64,000 nt of DNA, from contig CM073203.1 of the NCBI GenBank assembly GCA_037042915.1, positions 558,001 to 622,000 on the forward strand, written 5' to 3'. The notes under the pieces were generated by a model that did no database searches, was not told the origin of the DNA, and worked only from the letters and a program-made list of their open reading frames with translations. This document shows positions 10,241 to 21,755 of this stretch, piece after piece; positions within the stretch are counted from its first letter, which is position 1; every line of letters starts with the position of its first letter. This stretch comes from Auricularia sp. M13 (Eukaryota; Basidiomycota; Agaricomycetes; Auriculariales; Auriculariaceae). The position numbers and the translations under genes are program-made.

Positions 10241-13149
10241 ATGAGCCTTCCTAACCGTTCTGCTTCGCCAGAATACACCGACACCGAGTTCAACCGAAAG
10301 TATCCGCCTGATGCTTACGGCGAGGAGGCTGCAGACAACGCGCGCGTGTGGCAGGTGTACTGCGACGAAGCCAGCGAATACGACAAGTCCCTTTTAGACG
10401 GCTGGAATAAAACATTAGACATCTTGCTCATATTCGTGAGTGTAATTGGCCTTTTCATCGCGCTCGAGAGCTCAGCGCTCTCTAACATCCGTTGTAGGCT
10501 GGTTTGTTCTCTGCAGTGTCTACGACATTCATTATCGAGAGCTATCAGATGCTGCAGCCAGACTACACGGCGTATACAGCGAAGGCGCTCTTCATCGTCT
10601 TGTCGAGTCGCAATGGCTCCAACCCAGCCGACTCGACTCTGACTCTTCCCGACCCGGACAAATTTACGATTACTAATCCTGCGCGATGGATCAACGGCCT
10701 TTGGTTCACCAGTCTAGTGCTCTCCCTGGCAGTAGCACTTTTGTCCATCCTTGCCAAGCAATGGCTGGACGAATATGTTGCACGCATATCTGCGCCATTT
10801 CCCTCCGCACGTTTCTGGGCACGCCGGAGAGCGCTGTATTTCAAGGGCATGAAGAGCTGGAACCTTCCAGCCTTCATCTCCACTCTGCCTGTCTTGCTGC
10901 ACGTGTCGCTCTTTCTGTTCTTCGGCGGTCTGGTCTTGTTCCTTATGACTCTCGATAACCAGATTGCCTACATCATACTCACCATGGCTAGCCTTGTCCT
11001 CGCTTTCTATATCACGTCGCTGGTGCTTCCGTTCTTGGATATCGAATGTCCCTCGCGCGTCCCTCTCGTCAATCAGCTGCGCACGGTTTGGGACAGCTTG
11101 GGCCACGGAGCGAAATGGACGCTAACAGTAATCGTCCTCGGTATTTCCTACGGAACCAGAGTTGTCAGGCAAGAGGGCCGCTGGCCTCGCCTGACGGAGT
11201 GGCTGCGCTCCGGCATATCCAAATCCAATGCTCCCGCGGGCAAGTTCAGCGTCGACGAACGAGAGCGCAGCGTTGTCGATGCTCGAGATGAAGAACTCGA
11301 TGCATACGCTGTCCGATGGCTACTCCGGGCCTCGCCTGCCCAAGAGGTCGTCGCGGTCGGGGTTCAGGCTGTCGGAGCACTTCCACCGTGGTCCGAAACC
11401 CTGACGGTGTTACGAGCAACGGAAGTGCCGCAACTCGTCAAGGAGCACATTAATCGCAACGCCTTGCGAAGCATGACGAAGACGTCTGCTGCACAGCATT
11501 TATTCCACTCGGACGCAGATGCCGCGCGCATAGCTCGCTATCTACGCAGCTGGCTATCTCTCTCGCTTCACGACCGCATCTATGACCCTGACGTTGGGTT
11601 GGTCTGCCAGCTTATCCGTGGGCCCGTCCCAGCCCTTTACGATTTGCCACTGCTGCAGTTTCTGGTTCGGTGGACGCTGGACCATCGCCACGAGACCGAC
11701 TTCTTTCTGGAGCTCCTCAAAGGGCGCAATGTGGGCCGCAGGGAGAAAGCGCTATCGTTTCTTCCATCGACGGTTCTCTACGGCATGACCATCCTGAACG
11801 AGAATTGCCTCAATCGCGCAGCTCTCGCCCTGCGCGCGTCTTTGCATCTTTTCCACGCTGGACAGATGGCACAAAGTCCTGACCTCGACCTAGGCTATGC
11901 AGTTGACTGCATCAACGATATCCTGCTACAACTCGGGGTACACGCCTTTTCGGGAGCGGATGAGCTGCTCAGCCCACAAGTGAAATTGCTAAGAGTCTGC
12001 GTCGAGTTGTGGAGTTACATTCTCCATAATGGGCAGGCTCGTTTCGAGCTGGACAGTGACGACTGCGCGGCCGTCGCCGAGGACCTTGGCCTTCTCATAT
12101 CTCGCTACGACCAGGATCCCTTGCAGATGGAACCGGTGGCACGGCAGTCCGCATCCGATGACGATCTCACCGAGTTCGTTACCTTTGTCTCCTCCACGCA
12201 GTTTCTGGTCTATCGTTGGGACGTCCTTCAGCTCGAAGCAATGGCTCGGATGATCAAGAGGGCCACGGCACGCCATGCTTCCGCCGATATAGCGCGTGCT
12301 CTTGCCCATCTGACATATAGCTTCACTTACCAGGCGATCAACATCAGCAGCGATGCCATGGCGCAGAAAGTCAAAAGTTTCGCCGACGATGTATCCAACG
12401 TTTTCTTCTCTACCGCGTATCCTCATCGTGATCCAGGCCAGGAGATGCTGCAGGCGCATGAACAAGCCGACGTAGGGCACCCTATTATACCTCCGCTTCC
12501 ACCGCGGATGATCACACGGACGGCTCTATTCCTTCAACAGCTGCAACTGGATATCAGTCCATTCGATGGCACCATGCTGTACTTCCTTCAACGACACGAG
12601 GACAGAGGGAGCGCGTGGCAAATGCTGCATCACGTTGGCTGGCCTGACGGCTCGAAGCTCGTTGTGGCCGACGCGCTGGCTGCTAACCTATGCGTTATGC
12701 GCAGGCGGGCTGTCAATGTTTCAGACCTGATAGACGAATTCTTCTCCGTGGAGTTCGTCACGGAGGCTTTCCTGGCCATGGCAATGACCTTGGAAGACGC
12801 CGTATTCACAGAGTACGATCCCAGCCTATCCACCTATCATCATGCGGTTGGATCTCGTGTAGATGTCTCATCGCACTTTTCGCATTCGGGGCATCTCGAC
12901 ATCCCGTTGGATTTGCGAGCACCATCGGCGTCGTCGCTTCGGACATCGTGTTCGTCTGAGATAGAGCGACTCGCTCGGCATTGCGGTGAACTTCGACCGG
13001 ACTGGTGGACGGCCGCTTGCAACGCTATAACAGCCTCCATCGAAAGTCGAGGCGACGGTGGGAACCAACGCTTGTTGCACTTCGTTCTGCAGCTTGCACA
13101 AAAGGTCGACGAAAAATGTCCAATGTGCCATCTCGCTTCCAGTGTATAA
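10241..13149 (+). CDS. DUF6535 domain membrane protein
   Basis: Two exons (10241-10435 and 10498-13149) give 948 residues; the 62 bp intron is GTGAGT..GTAG. The N-terminal 200 residues carry the family signature: a VYCDEASEYDKSLLDGW-like approach, then LLIFAGLFSAVSTTFIIESY across the splice, then INGLWFTSLVLSLAVALLSI and KQWLDEY. Two further hydrophobic segments lie at about residues 180-240. The long C-terminal part is soluble-looking and helical, with no motif I recognise. DUF6535 proteins are expanded in mushroom-forming fungi and are of unknown function, presumed multi-pass membrane anchors with a cytosolic C-terminus. The start was chosen because the conserved acidic/tyrosine motif begins about 35 residues in, as in relatives. 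The next gene is co-oriented 160 bp downstream. Confidence 0.88.
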
Positions 13150-13186
13150 TTATTCTCCTTGTATTTCCTGTACATTTGCGAGCTGC

Positions 13187-13256
13187 GGCGCATGATCTGC
13201 AGGCCCCTTGACCCCGTTAAAGGCGCATGATCTGCAGGCCCCTTGACCCCGTTAAA
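13187..13256 (+). repeat. Perfect 35 bp tandem duplication
   Basis: Two identical adjacent copies of a 35 bp unit beginning GGCGCATGATCTGCAGG lie at 13187-13221 and 13222-13256. They sit between the DUF6535 stop and the amidohydrolase start, so they fall in that gene's promoter or 5' UTR. Confidence 0.9.
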
Positions 13257-13308
13257 CTTCGTGCCGTCGGAAAAGTGCCCGAATAAATCCCGTCCTCCTG
13301 CCATCACG

Positions 13309-14811
13309 ATGCGTCACCGGAGCGCGCACTCTCACCTCAAGCAAACGGCGCTGTCGTTTCCTATCATCGACAACCATGCCCACAACCTATTGAAGTCTTC
13401 GCACAGGTCTACGTTTACCGTAGACGGACTCACAAACGAAGCCAGCGGTGACGCGCAGCTTGATGCATTGCACACGATAGCCCACATGCGTGCTACCCGT
13501 CAACTCGCCGAGCTTTATGAATGCGCACCTGACTGGGAGTCTGTCAAGACGGCTAGGAATAACCTGGAGTATGAAGAACTCTGCCGTAGATGTTTCAAAG
13601 GCATGGCCGTGCAGGCGCTTCTTCTTGACGAAGGACTCAGCGGGATCGACGAATACTGCGAAAGGGCAGAATGGCACGAGAAGTGGACTACAGGGCGCAT
13701 TGCTCTCACGATCATACGCGTCGAGGTGGTCGCTCAGGTGAGAATTTCAGGACTGACACCATACGACTACTGAGCTGTTTTCGCTACAGGATCTCCTGAG
13801 GGCCATGCTAAAGCAGCCGGGTGGCTTGGACTTCTCGGAAAAAGAGCTGCAGGGATTTTTTTCTAGCGTTGAAGAAACCCTGACGAAACTCGCTTCGAAA
13901 GACGACGTTGTCGCGTTCAAATCCGTTGCGTGCTACCGCACCGGCCTCGACGTTGCGCCCGTGCCGCCAACAGATATCTCCGTCTACATGGAAGCGTTGA
14001 GAGGGTTCTCCGACGATTTCAATGCAAACGGCAGCCTGAGGATAGCCAACAAGGCCTTCAACGACAACATCGTCCGCATCACGCTAAAGGTAGCCGCGCA
14101 ACTCGGCAAACCAGGCATGTTCTCCTACCTGAGACCGTGCACCTTGTCCCTGATGTTGAAACCATAGTGCAGTTCCACACAGGACTGGGCGACACCGACA
14201 TCCGTCTCCCAACGGCGAATCCGGCCGTGATGCAGCCTCTCATCGAAGCCTTTCCGAACACGAAGATTGTGCTCCTCCACTCCAGCTATCCATTTACGCG
14301 GGAAGCTGGCTACCTTGTCTGGACGTACAAGAACGTTTTCCGTCAGTCTCGCAGCGATCCAGCGAAACAAACAGAAGTCGCTGATGCATTGCGAGCAGTT
14401 GACTTTGGGGAGATCTTTCCCATGGTGTCTGGAGACGGGCAGAGGGCTGCCATTCGCCAGATGCTTGAGCTTTGCCCAACGAACAAGATCATGTTCTCAA
14501 GTGCGCAACTGACATCGCTGGAGCCGACTTAACTCAGAACTGACCATTGCCACAGCGGACGGTCATTGGTGGCCTGAGACGTACTATCTTGGCGTCCTCC
14601 AAGGCCGGCAAGCTATGTACGACGTGAGTAAATGCGGTCAGTTGGGACTGGTCGACTCAATATCAACACAACACAGGTGCTCGCAGAATACGTCGATCGC
14701 GACGAATTGACTGAGGATGAGGCAGTTAAGATCGTGGAGCGAGCCTTCTTCCACAACGCAAACGAGATCTATCAGCTCAAGCTGACGCCGCACCTCGAGT
14801 TATCATCCTAA
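13309..14811 (+). CDS. Amidohydrolase of the FluG N-terminal type
   Basis: Six exons (13309-13737, 13790-14114, 14168-14341, 14399-14500, 14556-14623, 14677-14811) give 410 residues. Conserved metal-dependent hydrolase motifs are in order: IDNHAHNLL near the N-terminus, then VQFHTGLGDTDI, LLHSSYPFTREAGYL, LDFGEIFP and TDGHWWPETYYLG (metal and catalytic His/Asp). In FluG this domain is fused to a glutamine-synthetase domain; here the protein stops after the amidohydrolase part, so it is the stand-alone fungal form. The substrate is unknown. Intron 2 (14115-14167) must use a GC donor (CAG|GCATGT) for LGKPVQFHTGLG to read through. A nearby alternative start at 13243 adds 22 residues. Confidence 0.88.
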
Positions 14812-15001
14812 ATCCCGACCAAACCCCGCCTCCAAACGTCCGAGTCGGAAGTCTGCCAGTGTACTACTAGCGCGCTTCGAGTCAAATGCGCATTGCATTG
14901 CACAGCGCACAGCGAAGCTGAATTGCACAAGGTCCGGTCCCGCAATCCAAACGACCGAGCTCTATCCTCTTGATGACATCCGCAAACGCGATGCGTCCTT
15001 A

Positions 15002-18000
15002 TCACCGCTCAAGCTCGACCATCTCAATGTGCGCGACGGCCGCGGCGACGTTGGGGAAGAAGCGGTCCTCGCCGAGCAGCTTGACGACGCCGCCGCGCTC
15101 GAACTGCTCGCGCACGGCGGGCCGCACGTGCGTCATGTACAGCTCGACGTCGCGCGACTGCGGGAAATAGGGGATCAACGTAATGGAAGACAACTCAACG
15201 TGCATTGCACGGACCTTGTACTCGACGAGGAGCTCCAGAAATATCTGCACAGCGCTCGCGTCGACCTTCTCGACGTCCGCGAGGTGGAACACGAGCACGT
15301 TCGTCTGCCCACGCGTGGGCGACTCGCTCGGGTGCTTCTTCTCCGCGCCGTACATCTCGAGACGCCGCAGCCGATCTAAGTGAAATGCCCGTCGCGCACG
15401 TGAGTGGAATTGAACTGCGCAAGGGCAAGGCAATTAGGACGCACCCTTCAGACGCCCGGTATTAGCTGCAATAGCAGTGTCAGAGATGTTGAAGCAGGCA
15501 GATAGGAGAGTGCCTGAGAGCACGCACCAAAGTCCAGAGACTCCTTGATGCGCACGATGAGCACGCCCGGCCAGTCCTCCGCCGCGTCGGGATCTTCGTT
15601 AATCGGCTTCCATCTATCCGTCCCTGGAATCCGCCCCTTGGCGAGCGTCAGCGCCTATCTGGAAAACACCGCGCGTTGACATGAACATGGGCGCGAAGGG
15701 AGACGGGACGCACGAGGATGGACATGCGCGTCTTGCCGCTCTTGTGGACGACGAGGAGGAGCGAGACGGTGACGCTGACGAGGATGCCGACCTCGACGCT
15801 CCAGACGACGGTCGCGACGAAGGTGAGCAGCATCAGCCCGAAGTCGATCCACGCGCGCATGCGCCAGTAGAACGCGACGTCGTGCGGCGCCTCCGCCAGG
15901 ATGCTGTACACCACCAGGCAGATGCTAGCCGCGGCACCACCATCAGCCTGAGGGAACAGCGACACCCAATAGAGGGAGAGGGAGACGCACATGGACGCCA
16001 GCACGCATTTTGGGAGGAAGTAGAGCGCAGGGAGGAGGAAGTAGATCGCGAAGATGATGACGGCCGAGCACACGATGCTCGTCATCTGCGAGCGCGCGCC
16101 GATGTCCGCGTTGAGCCGCGTCCTGTCCGCCGCGGTCAGCGGTGCAAACTCTCCGGATGAGCCTGCGCATGCGCAAACGCACCTGGTTATGGAGCCGTAC
16201 GCCGGCAGCGTGCCCGGCATGAACGACGCGAACAGATTGCCCGCGCCGAGCGCGACGAGCTCGCGGTTCGGGCTCACGGTGTACCCGTAGCGCGCGGCCG
16301 TCTGCTTCGCCGCGACGATGCTGTCCAGAAACCCGACGACGGCGATCAAACTGGCGTGCGCAGCAAACTCGCGTCAACTCTAGACAAAGAACGACAATGC
16401 CCGGGTGACGCACATCGCGGTGGAGGTGGTCGCCTTGAGGTGCCGCACGTTGCCCTTGAGCAGCGGGAACGCGAAGAGGTGCCCGTCGTGCGAGATGGGG
16501 ATGCTGCCGAGGATGGTGACGCCCTGCTCGGCAAAGTCGAACTCCTCGCTCAAGACTACGAAATAAGCAAAGTTTGTGTGGAGCCCGTATGCACGAATGA
16601 GGGCACGCACACGTCGACGCGATGACCACGAAGAGCACTTCCGGGATGTATCGCACCCAGAAGAGGTATTTCGGAATTGCGATGCTGACGGCAACTTTGG
16701 TGAAGCGCAGCGCCACGAGCGCGCCGAGGGCGGTAAACGCGATGATAGCGGTGGGTTTATGCATTTGGGGGATGTTCTCTAGGAGAAACAGCGCTTTGTC
16801 GAACGTGCTTTGCGGATTTAGCGCATGCTCGAGCTCGACGAGGCCGAGCATAGGGATTAATTGCTCTCTACATCGATGGTGTAAGCAGGAAAAGTGAATG
16901 CTACCTCTCCGTGACGCACATGGTGATGACAACGCCCTAGCCATAGGTTTAGCAACAAAAACTGCGCAGGGAAAAGGAACGAGCGTACCACCGCCGTGAT
17001 GAAGCCGCGCAGCAGCGCGCGGCTAAGGACAACGTCTATGAATCCGAGGCGAAAGAAGCCTAGTGCGAAGGATATTAATCCAATCTGCAGGGATGTCAGT
17101 GTTACTGTACTGTTGCCAGGTGCAAGCAAGAAAATACTGTGACCTGACCTGGAAAGTGATGATGGTAGACACGGCGATGGCTATGGCGTCCCGTCTGGCG
17201 TGAGTGGCCTCAGGGTAATCAGACAGTATGGCATTGACCGCTTGACCAACGAGCAAGCTGACGGCGGCCTCAGGGGCTGCAAGAAGGAATGCAGCGTTCG
17301 GCACCGGGATTCAAACGTCAGGGCGCAGCGGGCTGGTGCTCACCGACATTCAGATGTCGCGAGGAGCCTAGAATGGCGTATACCAGGGCCGGAATGGACG
17401 CCGAGTACTGCAAGGAGCGTCAGTCCGTCAGTCAGTTCTGGTCCTGGGCGCTCGTTGCGTAAAAGATTGTGCATCTGGCAGCAGTTCTCCAGGATGAGGA
17501 TCTGCGCCTTTCGCGGGTGCGCATTACGTGTGCGTGGCTGGACGTCGCGAGCACACGACCTGGCAGGCCGCAGGGCGGGGATAGGGAATAGCACGCACCA
17601 GACCGGTCAGCGGGTTGAGGTGTGCGAGCGAGGTGGCGTAGGATATTGACTGCGGTATGAGGATGCAGCCAACGGTGAGGCCGGAAAGGACGTCGCCTAG
17701 TAAGCTGCCATCGTATTAAGGTCAGTATTAATGCTTCGTGGTAAAGTCAGGCTTAAGGCGCACAATGACGGGCTGTAATTCGGAATCCAGCTCGTGCCGG
17801 GGATGTAATACGTGCTTCGTTGTCGAATTTTGGCAAAGACCTGCTGCGTCGAGCCTCCAGCTGCTGAGCACGTCAGCAACGCCAGTTACAGCAGAATTTG
17901 TCTTGCCTGGCGGGGTGGTGGTGGGCATGGGCAGCTGCTGGTCGGCGGCAGGCAGCAAGGCCGTCGTCTCGTCTGGGCGGGGGTCGTTGTCCATCTGGTG

Positions 18001-18054
18001 GCCGTGAATGGAGGCCGCGCGCGAGGTGGCCGCGCTGTAGTTGGGGGTGGCCAT
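15002..18054 (-). CDS. SulP-family sulfate permease with STAS domain
   Basis: Fourteen exons close in frame to 717 residues: 18054-17890, 17843-17764, 17704-17599, 17407-17344, 17276-17149, 17084-16989, 16936-16920 (17 nt), 16867-16611, 16555-16414, 16350-16183, 16122-15714, 15654-15528, 15465-15445 (21 nt), 15375-15002. It is a plasma-membrane anion transporter importing sulfate, the first step of sulfur assimilation. Visible signatures are VSGLT-type LSGLTVGCILIPQSISYATS, VITIEQLIPMLGLVE, IAVVGFLDSIVAAKQTA, RTRLNADIGARSQ, then RIPGTDRWKPI and FANTGRLKDRLRRLE leading into the C-terminal STAS domain (VFHLADVEKVDASAVQIF). Length suits fungal sulfate permeases. The start could be 22 residues further upstream (18120). 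It is divergently paired with the hydroxyacyl-CoA dehydrogenase. Confidence 0.93.
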
Positions 18055-18176
18055 CGACCGGGTCGAACTTTCAAGTCGCGCTCGTCGCCGTCCCAAGTCC
18101 GTTACGGCAGTGCCGTCCAAAGACGACCTCGGGCCTTGAATACCACGTGATTCACCCAGCTTGCACTCTTACCACA
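18055..18176. promoter_or_regulatory. Shared divergent promoter, sulfate permease / hydroxyacyl-CoA dehydrogenase
   Basis: Only about 120 bp separate the two start codons, so both core promoters must lie here or overlap coding sequence. No clear TATA box was seen. Confidence 0.55.
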
Positions 18177-19624
18177 ATGGCTCTTGCTCACGGCCTCAAG
18201 ACTATCGGCGTCCTGGGTGCGTCCAACGGCGCGTTATACTATTATATTGACATTTCTGTCTTGAAAGGCGCGGGCCAAATGGGCCTGGGAATCGCATACG
18301 TATCTGCCGTACGCGCCAAGGTGCCCGTGCTGCTATACGACAAGTCCAAGGAACAGGTCGACAAGGGACTTGCGCTCATGGACAAGCTGCTCGACAAGGA
18401 AGTGAAGAAAGGCGCTCTCCAGGCGGACGACGCCAAAGACGCGCGCGAACGCGTCACGGTAATAGAGGGCCTGCAAGCTCTGCGCGACGTCGGCATGACC
18501 GTCGAGGTAATACGCTCTATCTCTCAGTCTCAAACCGTTTCACCTCATCAATGTATGCACTTCAGGCCGTTTCGGAAAATCTCTCCGTGAAGCAGAGCAT
18601 TTTCTCCGAGCTCGCGGCGACAGTCTCCCCCGGCACGATCCTGGCCACGAACACATCCTCAATCAGTATAACCAAGATCGCCGCCTCGACGCTTGCAAAA
18701 GGCGTCTCCGCCGCCTCTGAGGAAGGCCAGAAGACCGCGTCCCGCGTCGTCGGTAGGCCGAATCCGACAACCCTGCGCTTTGTGCTTACGCGTCTTCAAG
18801 GACTCCATTTCTTCAACCCTGTCCCCGTCATGGTGAGATTCGTCGTATTGGGTAGCTTGCTTGTGAAGCTGCGGTACTGACTGCGCGGCTAGAAACTCGT
18901 CGAACTCATCCCTGGCCTCCAGACCTCGTCAGAAACCCTGGAAATAGCGCGCGCCTTTGCTGTGGCCTGTGGGAAAGGTCTGCTCGTCTTCTCCGGTGCT
19001 GCGCATCTCTGAGACGCGACCTTGCCAGAGGTCACCATGTCCAAGGACGTGCCAGGCTTTGTCTCCAACGCCCTGCTCATGCCGTTCATCAACGAGGTCA
19101 GTCAGCCAGGGAGTTTGTACCGCAATACGTCGTAGGCTGATCGCGCGACGGACGTCCGGCAGGCGATCATGTGTCTTGAGAAGGTACAGTTATACTTTCC
19201 GCTTTGACCGTAGATGCGCAATGATCCACATCTTCCCTGTGCAGGGAGTCGCCACACGCGACGATATTGACAAGACATTGAAACTGGGGATGGCGCATCC
19301 GATGGGCCCGCTGCAACTCGGTGAGTATAGTATCTCGATTTACTTCTGCCAGAGATAACCCCCCGCCCGCTCATGCCAATCCGTCGCAATGCAGCCGATT
19401 TGTGAGTGGTCGCCCGTCGCCGCTAATCTGCTAACTCCCCGAGCTAATCATCCTTTGCGCTGGACAGTATCGGCCTTGACACCTGCCTGGCGATACAACA
19501 AACACTCTATCAAGGCACCGGGGACTCCAAGTACCGTCCGAGCGTGCTGCTCGAGCGTATGGTCGACGCGCAGTGGTTGGGGAAGAAGAATGGAAAGGGC
19601 TTCTATGACTACCCCTCCGCATGA
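18177..19624 (+). CDS. 3-hydroxyacyl-CoA (3-hydroxybutyryl-CoA) dehydrogenase
   Basis: Ten exons give 303 residues: 18177-18216, 18268-18506, 18566-18752, 18801-18832, 18893-18977, 19029-19096, 19163-19183 (21 nt), 19245-19320, 19395-19401 (7 nt), 19468-19624. It catalyses NAD-dependent oxidation of L-3-hydroxyacyl-CoA in beta-oxidation or the reverse in butanoate metabolism. The Rossmann motif [13 protein letters not shown] is created across the first intron. [17 protein letters not shown] holds the catalytic His and Glu. The C-terminal domain follows as [34 protein letters not shown] and [11 protein letters not shown]. The 7 nt exon is required to supply the Asp-Phe of LADFIG. Length is typical of the single-domain enzyme. 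No clear peroxisomal C-terminal tripeptide (ends YPSA). Confidence 0.93.
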
Positions 19625-20996
19625 ATCTAGCTCGCAGGCCCCCCGACTGATAGTAGCACTTCAATGCGTTCCATCGCACCTGCACTCTCGACCGCTGGCC
19701 GCTCAACGTTCCTGCGTGCACAACCGTGCCGCCTCCGTTTTTTCTCCCACACGAACGCACGCAACAGCACACCTCACCCCTATTGAGAGATCTCGCACGC
19801 CGCACCGTGCGAGGTCGGCACCGCGCTACGGCCGCGGTTCTTACTTGCCATGCGTCGCTGCTTTTGACCTGACCGGAACTCGCGCCGCAGGCTGTATACT
19901 GCAACTCTCCTGCCGCATGCAGCTGGGTGGCAGGAAATCCTCTCAGATCTTAGATCTTGCAAAGGAATTGCCTCAGATCCGTTGCTGGAGCTTGGAAGGG
20001 CTGTCAAGGCGGTTTCCGGTTCATGATGCGTTGATGACCAGGGCCGCGCGAGCAGATGGCGCGGATGGTCTCTGAGAGTTGCTGCCATTAATATTGCCGG
20101 CGCCGCGCCTCCAATCCCGCCTCATCACGCTCTGTGTTGGCTGGGTCATGTGCGGGACTTCCGGGGCGAGGCATTGAGACTGCGTTCCCACCCGCAGGAG
20201 TCTTTCCGCCGCCCTTAGGCCTAGGGAGGATGGAGATCTGTTAACGTTGTCGGCGCTCGCGCTCATGCTGCCAGCGGGAAGCGGCTGCCCTTGCAGATGC
20301 AGAGCGTATGTACCGCGGCCGGGCGCTGTGGCACTGGACACTGGGCACAATCGTTCGGTCGGTGTCCTGTTGCATCTGCTTTGATTCTAGGCTGACAGTG
20401 TGGTGTGTTAGTGTATCGCTTTCTCTATGTGCCGCGACAGGGACTAGAAGTCGCCTGACATACCTCATCCGGACGCATGCCTCATTCCGAGTCGCAGCCT
20501 GGCTCCGAGTCTCAGCGTCCGCCACAGACCGTGGCCCAACTGCAAAAGCAGCACTTGGCTCAATCCGGGGTGGCTGCTGCGCCGTCCCCGCACCGCCCAT
20601 CCCGCCACATCCTGGCTCCTGAGGCACGCGTCGATAATCTCAGGCTTGCCGGGTCACTGGCGCCCGTGCGTACTGCTCCCACCGCATCCGGCAGTTTCCC
20701 TGCCCTCAGCTCCCTGCGATTGCCCTCCATAGGGCATTGCCTGCCACGCGTGCAGTTGTCCCAGCAGTCTGCGTCTGTGATGGACGTCATGCTCTGTTAC
20801 TGCATGGACGAAGGGTTGCCAGGGTTTCATCAAAGTCTAATACGCGGGCAGGGAAAGGCCTCAAGGGTGGGCCACCCGCGCACGGACTTCGCGCCCGCGG
20901 CTGCATACGATCCATCTCGCCCATCACGCTGCAACACCGTACGGCGATCTCCTTGGTCGTCACCGCCAGCTATTGTCACGTCCACGTTTCGCGGCG
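19625..20996. other. Intergenic, no gene recognised
   Basis: Several overlapping frames of 70-230 codons occur in this GC-rich stretch, but none shows a motif, signal peptide or convincing splice continuity. Confidence 0.4.
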
Positions 20997-21003
20997 TATA
21001 AAA
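20997..21003 (+). promoter_or_regulatory. TATA box of the small gene at 21110
   Basis: TATAAAA about 107 bp upstream of the ATG, followed by a pyrimidine-rich leader with repeated CGCCTT units (about 21055-21105), as is common in fungal 5' leaders. Confidence 0.6.
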
Positions 21004-21109
21004 CGCGACGAGGCTCTCCCACTCCAATGCTCTAGTCCCAAAGCGCACGCCTATTCCTCCCTCGCGCCTTCGCCTTCGCCTTCTCGCTCTCGCCTTCCGA
21101 ACTCGCAGA

Positions 21110-21501
21110 ATGAACAGCGCCAACGCCAGCCTTCTCAATGCCGCGCCGGGGACCGCGTCGAACCCGCGCGTCGGCCAGAAGGTCTCCTTCCTCGACAAGC
21201 ACGGCAGACGCTTCGTCGGCGCCGTCCTCCAAGTCTACGTACGTCCCCCCGCGCAAAAATTCGGCAGAAATTGCTCACGCGTGCTGCGCGACGGCAGGCC
21301 CACCAGAATTCGCGCTGGGTGAAGCTGGGCTACGCGGACGACTCGTTCGAGCACGCCGACTGGCTCTACGTGTGCCGCTATTACCACGGCGCCCTGGCGT
21401 GAGTCTCGCCCGCGCTCTGCAGCGTTTCTCAGGCGCTAACCTGGCGGTGGCGGCATAGCCCCCCGAACGCGAATCTGAGCCCTACTTCGCCAGCTCCCTG
21501 A
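21110..21501 (+). CDS. Small spliced protein of unknown function (about 90 residues)
   Basis: Three exons (21110-21238, 21298-21398, 21459-21501) with introns of 59 and 60 bp (GTACGT..CAG, GTGAGT..TAG). The central part reads VGQKVSFLDKHGRRFVGAV, then across the intron RWVKLGYADDSFEHADWLY and CRYYHG, a compact beta-rich-looking domain of about 60 residues. Family not recognised; an SH3-like or Tudor-like barrel is only a guess from the pattern of short strands. The last exon is uncertain. The frame dictated by the exon 2 phase ends quickly (PTSPAP), whereas another phase of the same exon reads on for about 45 residues with plausible coding composition. TATA box and leader support a real gene. 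Confidence 0.6.
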
Positions 21502-21755
21502 GCGCGGACGACGCGCTGGATCAAATGCCGGCCGACCGTGACAATGTGCGCTCCAAAACTAATCCTGGCTTGTCTCCGCATAGTAATTCGTGATATGATC
21601 GTGGGATAGACCCGTGTCCGCCCCGGGCTGGTGGTGCGCGGGTGGAGTCGACGACCCTTCTTGGAAGAATTGTTTTGTTTTTCGGTAGTCCCGTCTCCGA
21701 GGCCCCTGCGTGTCTGTTGGTAATAGTGTGCGTATGTTTGCTGCTGGCCGGAAAA

